From positions 23,068,684-23,132,683 of the forward strand of contig OW804102.1 of assembly GCA_942159475.1 (NCBI GenBank): 64,000 nt of DNA. The letters are read 5' to 3'. Below are positions 48,401 to 60,400 of the stretch, in pieces. The notes below the pieces were generated by a model, which saw only the letters and a program-made list of their open reading frames with translations, was not told the DNA's origin and ran no database searches. How positions within the stretch are numbered: position 1 is the first letter of the stretch; each line of letters begins with the position of its first letter. This DNA is from Sthenelais limicola. Its lineage: Eukaryota > Annelida > Polychaeta > Phyllodocida > Sigalionidae. The translations under genes were made by a program, and so were the position numbers.

Positions 48401-51400
48401 ACACAAGTAAACATGTGTTATGCAGAGCTATGACAATGTAGATAAATAGGTCGTAGCTAATATATAAATGAGTCCGAACTTGATGGTGGATTGTTCAATA
48501 CTAAAGATTTTATTGAAATAAAGGGGTTCAGCTAGAGTCGCTAGCAAATCTTGGGCCATATCAATGCCACAAGTTATAAAATTGGAAATCCATTTATAAT
48601 TAAGAGATTAAACGTTGATTGTCTTCACTAGGCGTATCTACGGAATAGCTTGGTGTCAATTGAAAGGATCGAACTTCCTTCTCAAGATTATGTTTTCAAA
48701 TACAGACAAACAACATTAATGTTAAATATTAGAAACAGTAATTTAACAGTATCTATGACCCAGGATAGCGTTAAAATAATGTTTCTATTTGACTCGAATA
48801 TTGTATAACCGTGATTTACTTTAAGAGTTTTGGATATAGCTTCGACACGATTTTAAGAGAAATATTTATTATTAATTATTGATTTATTCAGATTTCGTTC
48901 ATTGATATTACGGGTAGAGTCGGCATAGGGTGTACCTACACATGGGAGCATAGACAAAGAGCGGGCCAGTTGGATCTCTATGGCTGAAAGTTTATTACCA
49001 TGAATCACAGATAATTTAAGAAGACATTAGTTAATAGTGACTCCTCCCACCAAGACTTCTCTGTGGTCATTGATTTCTGCCCTCAATGTCAAAATCAAAA
49101 ACATTGTACACAAAACAACAGCCTCTCATTCTTATCTTCAATATTATAAACTGCATGTTTGTCACCTGTCCCACAACTCACAACTGTACTTTGCATATTG
49201 GTACTTAGCTGTACATATAACCCATTCAGACCTATTCAGGTGTACATAGTAGCAAGGTATGGTTATAAATAATTAAAGTTTTACTTTCTCAGAACCTCTT
49301 ATCTAGGGTTGGGTAATCGGAGGCACTTTAAAAATATTAGGAATAGAATCCCAAGTTTTCCTGCAAATTGATTTCCCCCCCTTTTTTATCTCCATTTCTT
49401 CTTCGATTTCTTCTTCTCTTACCTTCCATAACCTCATTGTATTCGATCACTCTCACCCTGGCATACATTTCTTTTATCAAATGATGACATTTTCATGAGG
49501 AAAAAAACCGTTGGCGATGATTATAACTCTTAATGTTTAATGATTAATTTTGTTACTTTCAGGGAAATACTTCCTTTACTGGAGTTTTGACAACGATACC
49601 ATTACCTTTGAAGCCTGGGTTAGGACCAAAGGATGGATTGGATTTGGGGTGTCCGACAATGGCGGTATGACAGGGGCAGACATGGTCATAGGCTGGGTCG
49701 TTGATGGCCGGGTTGAATTCTCAGTAAGTATAAGAAAAAGCCAAAAATGTTTTTCTTTGTAGTGAATTTAGATACTGAATTACTGAATACATGATGGACG
49801 TAAGAAAATGTACAATCGGCAGCTCTACATATTTACTAAATTGTGTAAAATTAGGTTGAAAAATTATGAATACACAGCATACCTGGGTATATATTTGGTA
49901 TTGTGTTGATTCAAAAGTTCTGTTCGGTTATGTTGAACTGTATTTTAAACCTTATTTTTGTCTTAAATTTGGGTCGCTTGAGAGGATTGGTGAAGGCGAA
50001 TTGTACATTTTCTAGAGCCTTCATCCATATGGGATATTATTCGCTAAATACCTTCTTGGTGACATACATGGAATGTCCTAAAATAGGCCTAACTGTCTTA
50101 GAAAGGGGGCATGGGAAGGTCAACAAGAAAGTTCTCTCTCAACAAAAAAAACCCATGTAACATAACAGAAAAGCGCAGTTGTGGGTCTATATAAGGTCAA
50201 GAAAACGTAGGGTCTACTTCTAGCCTTATTTGGGAGAGTAATTATGTTTAAGCCGAATCGATGCCGGTTTCATCAGAGGATGTACAGTCTTTCATCTATA
50301 CAACTGGTGCCCAGGCTTCTGGTACATGGCTGCATGGTTACAGGTGGGCATGTGGCCATATAAGCAGTTAATTCTAAGCGCATTACATATGGGTCAAATC
50401 GCCAGTAAATGTACAATTCGCCTTCACCAATCCTCTCAAATAACCCAACTTTAAACTAAAATGAGGTACAAAATGAGGTTTAATTATAATTCCATTAAGA
50501 CTGTAAAATGTCATTATAGTCCCATTTGAACGCCTAATCCTACGACAGAAAAACGATTAGTGACGTACGCGTCCAATCACTGATATACCATTCTTGTCTG
50601 ATCTGAGGGTTTGGGCCTGGACTGAAAAGCAAATTGGGCATTAATTCCTCACAGTGTTAGTTGATAAATCAACAAGGCTTACCCCGATGTAGGCACCAGG
50701 AAAAAATATAAGGTTAAAATTCAAATTGATGCTGTGAGAGAAATGTTCATCCAATCCAGTACCGATTTTCAGGTAAGATTCCCCAAGTACCCTATTTATG
50801 AACACACACAAGTTTCCTGAATTTCGGGTTGGTTAAAAAATGACTTCTTCTGAAAACACCCATTGCCCCCATTTCGTGAGGATTGACCATATCATTTTTA
50901 TTTATATAAAGGTTTTATATACGGATAGATCAGCAATGGTTACAATTACATCAAAATAAACATATCATTATTTATTTTGTGGAACACCGGAACCCCTCTT
51001 AATTACAACTTTGCCCTATTTCATCTCCCTAAATAAAATCAGGGAATCCTCAATGAAATTGCAAATGTGAGGATAACACTGCCTATAGGTAATTGCACCA
51101 AATAAGGCCCATGAGGTGTACACTTATAGAAATATAAAATTCTACCAGTTTATCCGGAATGTGTTAGTTATAATTTGGTATGCTTATAATCTTAGAGCCA
51201 AACTTAAAATTTAATTTGTTTTTCAGAAAATTGAAATCACTGTTGTAACCATGGCAACCAACTAAGCATAACTATTCATCATTATTTGTTTATGCCATCA
51301 CTGACCATATTTTGGGCTATATTACTCATTTAACTAGTATTCAAATTGCATTTACATTAGTTTAATTTCTCCCTAGAGGCAATTATTTGAGAATTCAATA

Positions 51401-54400
51401 TCTACAATATGTCATGTCATCAATCAAATTTGGACATCAGCCTTAGAAAATAGTTTGGGTGGTCTATCATGGTGATTACACACAAGATGTTTGCTCATCC
51501 TCGATGTCTCCCAAAACCATGCCGAAATTTGTCCTGTTTTACCATTTCGACTCTCGACTCATACTCTTTTTATTCCTTGTGAAAATATTGGAATCACACA
51601 TGTGATATATCAACAGATGTGGAAATTTGTTTACCACAACTTGCTGAGATAAAAAATAGTTTTCATCAATTTTTCATGAAATGGGAGACATTTGATTGCT
51701 GCAAGGTCCTTATTTTTTTTACAATTTCAAAATTTGTCAGAAACGGTTGCCATGGCAACTTGACAATCGAACATAATTTCTAAGAAGTGACAGTTGTGCC
51801 AAACGGTTCCCCACATTGTAAGCTTTGATAATATGTATACTTTTTCAGAACTCGTATAAAAAACTAAAAAAATATCAGGGTTCAATTGAAGGGATGTCTG
51901 GAAACATAATGTTTATGGGCCTTATTTAGTGGCTCTGGCTTTAGATAGGTATACCAAGGCTAAGAAATTGCACTATTTATCCTTCTTATCCCGAAGTAAA
52001 GTCGTAGGAACATGAAAGAAAGAGAAAGAGAGAGATAGACGGGGCAATGGTGAGAGGGTTAAATTTGTGGGAATGATGACAAGAATAGGTTAGTAGAATA
52101 AGATGGGTGGAATGAGTGGACTATCCTATTGTTTGTGTTCATATAAATGGGTGAAGTCGTCAGATAGTGTACAATTCGCCTTCACCAGTCTTTTCAAATA
52201 ATCCAAATTTAAGAAAACAATGCGGTTCTACTAGAATTTAACATAACCCAAAACAGCTTTTAATGAACACTCTACCAAATATACTCAGGCATGCATGTCT
52301 ACTATTTATCATGTTTCAGCCAAATTTAGCAGAAATTAACAAAATATATATAATACAGCTGCTGATTGTACATTTTGTGTTGGTGGCAGGTTCAAGTTAA
52401 TCCACCCGCGACAGTAGGGTGTATTATTGGCCTGAGAATTTTATACAGTCGTACATGGGTCAGATTTTCAGAAAATGTACAATTGGCAGCTCTGCTAAAT
52501 TAGGCTGCAATTCGGTCAATACTAGGTGAATTCGAGTATATTTTGCATTGCATTGATTCTAGCAATCTGTTTGGCTAGATTGAACTGTATTTTGAACTAT
52601 ATTTTCGTCTGAAATTTGAAGATTCGCGAAGTTGAATTGTACATTTTCTGAAAATCTGACCCATATATGACCTTTCCCCATCCAGGTTCCTATCCTTGGC
52701 TGACTTCAGGCTATTTCATTCCTACATCGCTAATCTATATCCAGACAACTACCCTCATAGTCCACCTTTTTGAACTCTAAAATTAACCTCCCCCAAATCT
52801 ATACACGTGTTTGTACTTGGACAGATGTACGCAGTCGTATTTCTGAACCACGTCCTCGACCTTGGCATATAATAAGCAAGACCCACGCCACCAAGGCTCA
52901 GTCCCCAGTGAACTACATTGTACTCAGACTACACTGACAAAGTTTCATTATCGTCGATCGCCTATTATAAGATATTAGGCATTGTTGAGTTCTGGTCACT
53001 AGTGCCAGTTCACCTTTTTAGGGGTTAGTCAGAAGACATGGCTTGCTCTCACCTGTGTGCATTGTTTTCTATATTTCTCACTGTGCAAATCCCTTGCTTT
53101 AAATCATTCATATAGTGTATGTTATATAATAGCTATTGTTAACTGCCATGCCTGACTTGCTGAGCATAGCGTGTATAGTATTAAGTAGATTACTCTAAGG
53201 TTTACTGGCTAAGCATTTATTGGGCCATATCTTGTTACAAGTCTTGGTATACTTTATCAACGCTGTTACCGCATAATGACTTATCATCCGTTGTTATTAC
53301 TTGAGATGATGTGCCATTCAATTGAAAATCATGATCATGAAGTCCATTTAAAGCTGTTCTCAGTTTACATGGACAAACTATAGATTTTCTATTCATTTGT
53401 TCTACTGTAAACGTATTTATTTTCACGCAGATAATTTTACTAGTTAAAGTACTTTGACATATTTTCGCGTAGGCCTACCTTGTTTATGCAATAATAATAC
53501 CGCACAGGATTTATTTTCACGCACAAAGGTGGGCGCGCTAAAATAGGGAAAAATAAATACTGCGCGGACATAAATATGTTTACAGTATTCCTTTCCTTCC
53601 AAAAGTTATTTGACCACAATTTTGGACGAATTTACCTAGGTTTTTTAAATGCAGGGCTCACACAATTCCACATACTTTGCAAGTGGTTTCCATTATCATC
53701 GCTCCCACACACATATAATAAAACAGCTGCAGAATATTGACCACTTCAGTCATATCAGGTCAAACATGAGTTTGATATGACTTTATGTTGTCATAATAGC
53801 CGAGAATGCAGCTTCAAGGGAATCTAGGCAAAACAGTTTAGGAGCAAGTTAAATATTCGTAAAGATAGAAATAAGAACAGTGAGGGTACAGTAATAACAA
53901 AAGGAACAATGTGAAGAGGTGTTTGCGATTAAAATTATTGGTTTTGTATTGACCTAGAATCAGTTAAGACATCAGAATAATACCTGTGTTATTAGAATTG
54001 TCAATATGAGAGGAGGTGGGGGGGGGGCAATGTTTGCCCTACCAATGTGAAGGTCATGTGATTATAGGTGCATAGTTGAAGGGCTAGGATTTATCGTTGG
54101 TTAAAGGCCAATCTCCATCGATGCGACATGAGGTGTGACACCTCTTGCGACATGTGTTGTACCTTGTGGCACTTGTCGGTGCGGCAGTGTCGCTCCAATG
54201 GCGATTGTTGCATGGTACATGTGGATGTTTGTCTCTGCTATGTCGCAGACGTGATGCAACCAGATAAAGCAACTCTGAGAGGACGCAGAGTTGTCGCACC
54301 TTGTCTCTCCATGTCGCAGTAATTGTGTGTCGCATACTGTGGCGCTTCATGTCTATTTAATGGAGATTGCTGCCTCACTATGTAAACAAGCAGAGGTTAA

Positions 54401-57400
54401 CTTTCCCTCTTTCACGTGCACATTTAAAGCAAATAAAAGTAATAATAATAGAACTTTTAACAGCACCTTTTTGATGTGCAAACGCATAAAAAGCATTTCT
54501 ACCAATTGGTGCTAAGGAAAATATCCCATTAAGCTTAGTGTGTATAATTATAAAAGCTTTCTAATGTGTCCATCATTATAAATGTCATTCTCTATATCTG
54601 CTGTATTTCTTGCTATACAGGATCGTCATGCAATTGGCAACCAAATGCCTCTTGTGGACAGCATGCAGAATGTCGACCTGATAGCAGGTAAAGAGACAGA
54701 ACACTTCACCATGCTCAAGTTCAAGAGGAAACTAATCACTTGTGACGCTGATGACAGAAACATTGACGTGAGTCGAATTCAATTTCCATTTCCATTTTCA
54801 ACTTTTGTCACTGCATCATTGCATTTTTACTTTTGATGTGAGGTTATGTCACAATAGGAATCCCAAAATATTGAATATTTCTGTAAATCAAACCACATGG
54901 CAGTGGGATAATTAACCACATTATTATCAATAGTCTAAATTAATCATGAACTATTACTCTAATAACTCATCATTAAATTAAATCAAATCATTAATTGCAG
55001 TATTGTGCAACACTAGTAAGAGGATCAGGTAACATCAGAATATAGGCATAGCCAATCACAGTGGACCATTTATACTTTTATGTATGTTTGTTATGATAAA
55101 ATACTTGTCAGTCGGATTTCGAGAATCAAAGCCTCAGGCCTCCATTCATTTCTCTTTATGCAATAGCTCTCACTACTTCAATCATCTATTCATATTATTT
55201 CCAGGCAGGTACAGTGCGCACCATATTTGCCTGGGGTAGTTCTGATCCTATAGATGTAGACTCCGTCCAATATCATGGCGCAACACAGAGAGGGGGTCGC
55301 AGTCTACTACTCACTGACTATGGTACACCCGACACTTCTGTGGACAAAAGATTCGACAATCTGCCTTATTTTGATGTCACTGTCTATAATGTAAGGAGAT
55401 TTTATTTAAATAGTTTATTGTCCATGTATTGTAAACGGTACCTTACAGGGGGTGTGCACCTTTTTCAAATTCATAATCAAGAATGAAGCTCAGAATTATG
55501 ACATTTACATTTTACTTTTTTTTCTTTTTTTATTATTCATTTACTTTCTTTAGGGAATCATAATAGAGGAACCCAGAAAAAAATGGCATTATATCTTTTC
55601 CTAATATTCATAGTTAGTCATAATGAATGACTGTTTGAATTTTTTTAAATTGCATTTCAGGCCATTGTACATTTAATAAGTTAGAAAAGACGCAAAATCG
55701 ACAGAGCCAATGTTTTCATGCGTTGCCTCTAAATCATACATAATAATCAGAAATCGATTTACATTTCAGACTTTAACCTCGCGAAGTACAACAATAATTC
55801 TAAACAACCTTTCAAATCCTTTCCTAAATTAATTCACTTGATAGGAACACCCTGAGTATTTTCTCTCTCTTTTTTCTCCAGGTTAGTCTTCCATCAACAC
55901 GAACAACATATTGGTGCAGAGTCCACGAAATACCTGTTAAAGCCAAGAAACACCATATTATCAAGGTTTGTGACTAAAGGGCCTTGTCCACTAAGGCGAT
56001 TCTCATGCGATTCCCACAGAATTTAGTGCAAAAGGGTCCTCTGTGGCACAACATTGCATGAGAATCGGCTTAGTGGACTAGGCCTTTAACACTTATTTTT
56101 ACCCTTATTTCTCTGGGCTTGAGCCACTTATTGAGCCCGACTGATTCATGTAAAATACATCCTTATCTACTTGACTTACCTCGGAAGAAAAATCAATATA
56201 GGATGCTTTCTGTCGCAGACATAACTCCTAGTTAAAATATACATTGGATTGAATGAATTAATCATTTAACCAAATTAATTCCATTAAAAGTTGTTTCTCT
56301 ACCACCAACGAATGTATATAATTACATACTCCTATGTCCTGAAGGTTTATCATTTATCTAGTCTAGGCTCACAGCTTATCAGATAAGATAAGAATTGTAG
56401 TCAGTGATTGGACGCCTACTACGCTACTGGCTTTCCCAGTCCTGGAGTAGGCGCCTTAACGAATGGGATTCTAATGGCAATTTGCGGTTTGGAGCAAGAG
56501 GCTTTCCCTTAGTTTGGAGGGACTCTCTCAACTCTAAAAAAAACCTAAACTGTATTTTATTGTTGATGTAATTACTAAATTAATAAACTGTTCTTTATCA
56601 GATCGAGCCCCTGGTGGACAGGGCTAACATTGGAGTAGTGCATCACATTGTCTTGTTCTTCTGTCATGGCTCGCTCCAAACTGAGAACACAGGCCGCGTT
56701 TGCTGGGAAGGAAACATGCCGGAGAACGCCACTAAATGTGACACCATCGCCTATGCCTGGGCTGTGGGACAAGGGGTGAGTTATCACATATATAATGGGA
56801 TGTATTTCAGGAAAATGAGTCACAAGTAGCAAAAATTAAATTTTCATCTTGTAGGAATGTACGCATTTTCCGGGTATCTAATGTCCCTAGTCTTATGAAT
56901 ACATGTACTAAATTTCGAGACATTGAATTAAATATATCCATGCATTTTTAAGCTCTTCCAATAGATTATATTTAGATACTTTACTAGTATTTGTCCACCC
57001 AGAGCTATTGCAAACTATATTCTCAAAAATTAAAATATCAAACTTAAAATATAGAAACACTTATTTGTTGTCCTTTTGTTAATTATCATTAGAATCGGGT
57101 TGATCTCATCTTTTCAAATATGATGATCTTGTGACTCATTTTCCTGTAACACATTACATATTATCGACAACCATCACTCATATATCAGCAAAATAGCAAA
57201 AATAGATATAAATATGAATTGATTTGCTTATGGCAAAAGTATGTTGATCTTGAGAGTAACCAGAATCGATGCAGTTATTAAACTGTTAATTGTACATAGC
57301 AGATGAAGAAAACAGGGTATAGTAATTGATGAGTTGTTTTATTCCCTTTTATCATGCAAAAGGACCGTATCATGTTACTTATTAAATGAATGTTTTATAT

Positions 57401-60400
57401 TGGGCAAAAAAAATGTAAGAAAACAAACATCAGCATGTAATGACCTATAGTGGAAACTAGGTATTAAATATATTTCAATGTAAAGCCACCAGGTGGCCGC
57501 ATCGTCGTATTTGCTAAGATTGAATCATTCTATAAAGAGAAGATAGTTGTAGTATAACACCATATTATGTTAAAAAGATTGTGCTATTATAAACATTTAA
57601 ACACTTGTTATGTACTGAACATGCAATATATTTGAACTTGTCGAATGAGACATATCACAAAATAAAAATGTGAGAATTCGTACAATAAAATTAAAAAAAA
57701 AAAAAAAAAATGCTCTCGGCAGATTTGACTTCAACTTCTTGTATGAACATCTAACGACAGCAAAGTATTGATAATTTCAGTCCTATAGTTCAAACAGATA
57801 GTAAATATTGTAAGATCTTTCTTGTAATACCTGAGAATACAGCTTTAAATATTTGAACCCTTTTGGGTCAGGACAGTCTTGTTTGTGACAATTTGCTTTC
57901 GTGTCGGTCGCAAACTTCATGCAGTGGCTACTGTTTTTGCATGGATGGCAAGGTATAGATTTTTTTAAAAACTTTTATTTATACTGGGTTATTGAAGTCC
58001 CTTTTTCACTTGCCCCAGTCATGGTGGTATATGCAGTTAATGGGCATTGCAATAAGCAACGGTTGTTCATTGAAGTGAGTCGCCTCCCACCCCCAACTTT
58101 CAAACCTCTATACCTCCACAACACTCCTCTCCACTGACCGTCCAATCCCTCATTTCACACTTCACCTTCAACCCCAACGCTTTCTTTACCCACCCACCCA
58201 CACTTTTTCCTCTTCACTTCATCTCTATTCACTAATCAACTCTTAAAATAATCATGTTCAATCATTACTCATACATTTATACAAAACCTTCAATTTTATA
58301 TAACTTTATCCACCAATTTTATATTTATATTATCTATTTATATTTTATAACCCCAAATCAATTGAAATACAATATTAATGTCCCAAAACTGCCTTTCACA
58401 TTTCTTCCTTTTTAATATCAGCTTCTCTGCTTCAATAGTAGGGACATTTTGTACAAACATTGGTGGTCAACAATTAAGTGATAACGCGTTCCTCCCTCTC
58501 AGCCTGACTCAGGTACCTAGCCAAGCTCAGGTAGGCCTACTATACCTAGCCAAACTGGAGGTCAGTGAGCTAATTGGGTCAATGGTCCAAACTCAAAAGA
58601 ATGCAATTCTTTACAGTAGAATAAAACATGGCGATTTTAGTACAAGAAAGCACAGAGGGTCTATTTTGATACTGAATGTTATTCTATTCATGACGCTCAT
58701 TACCATTTCAGACTTTCCATTTCCCAGAAGAAGCAGGACTTTCAATTGGCGATACGAACGATCCTAAATTCCTCCACATAGAAATGCATTATGACAACCC
58801 AGAGGGACTAACAGGTATGTGAAGCTTTTGTCACAAATAATCCACATTTAAGACAAAAGTGAGATTCAAAATACAGTTCAACATAAACAAACGGCTTGGT
58901 TGAATCAAGGTAATATCAAGTTTAGGACCATTTTTCAGTCTAATTTAGCAGAATTTATTAAATCATTGTGTAGATCTGTCAATCGTACATTTTCTAAAGA
59001 TCTTACCCATACAATATGGACAAACAGTCGGAATCATTGATGGGTGGGTGGGTGGGTGGGTGGGGGGGGGGGTAGGGGGAGGCACTCAGCTGATGGCCGT
59101 AAGTCAGCTAACTTCATATTTCTCATGTTTATCCTCCGACTGCCCACCGTCGAGAGAATTGGTACGGGGCTTAAGTTTAATGCAACATGCAAGGTGTGCA
59201 CATGGGTATTTGGTTATGGAATCTGTAATAATGGAAATCCAACACTAATAGCCTCATTATCATCTCCCCACTCCTCCACCCCTGTTCCCCTGCCTCAGAG
59301 ACATATAGTAGATAGCATGTATGTTTAACTAAACAAGTAGACGTATTCTGTACCCCCCCCCCCCCCCACACACACACACCTCCTGTTTTAGTTACAGCAG
59401 TGGGCGGATATTTATTCCTCACCGAATACTCTACCGTGAGCCCATATCTCAATGACTTTAATGTTATATATAACCGACAATGCAAATCTACAAAATGTAA
59501 TTTTATTGTATAAAAATAAAGTTAACAAATATTGGTAAATTTTCGACTGTTGTCCCCCCTCCCCCTCCTCCAGAAATAACCCCCAGAAAACGATCACATA
59601 CTATCTAAAGCTCTGGCATGTGTAAGTGTTGTGTTAAATTATATATATTATGTAATTATTAAATTATGTAATGATAATATGAATCGGATCTTAAGCTTTC
59701 TCTGACTGGCTTTTATGCCGCCGCATTGTTATAAATCTTCACAAAACACTCACACATGCACTGTCCTTACCGTGTTTGTTTTACATTGATGCTGATGAAT
59801 CAATTATAATTACAGATGTTGTCGACAGTTCTGGTCTGCGGATGTACTACACAGACAACTTGATGAAGTATGACACCGGATCCATGATTGTCGGTACCAC
59901 TCTGTGGTTCCCGCCAATGGCAATTCCACCCAAGGCCGAATCCTTCCGAATCGATGCCTTCTGTTCTTCTAAATGCACCAGCAAGGTAACAAAAAGTCAA
60001 GTTATTAATTATTGTAACACCCGTCCGTTATTACGACGACAGGTTATCCATGGACATTAGTTCCCCAAATAATATTATAACAAATTAGCAATTTTGAAGC
60101 TTTTTTTCTGGTTTAATCAACACTATAGGCACAATGCTCTGACATGTATGTAAAGCAAAACATTGATGATACACATAGGGAACTTGACTAAAAATATTCA
60201 ATTCAAATGCAAAATAATTGCTCGAATACTCGTAAAATATATTGTTTAACTATGTTGTATAGAATAGTAATTGAAATTCATATCGAAATATTAACATGGC
60301 ATCAGTATGGAAACATCTAGACAAATATTATTATACCATTGTACATAGTAGGTGCATGAGTTGTAAGAGATACAGACGAAATTATGAGCAATTTTGTTCA

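Larger units (their letters stand above)
39653..49562 (+). other. MOXD1 intron 1 (about 9.9 kb)
   Basis: Largely filled by mobile DNA: a DIRS/Ngaro-like retrotransposon (about 39960-45420) with a hAT-like element inside it, a 2.6-kb TIR element (45421-47997) and MITE family A copy 3 (48131-48381). The final 1.2 kb (48382-49562) shows no element or gene I can support. Confidence 0.7.
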
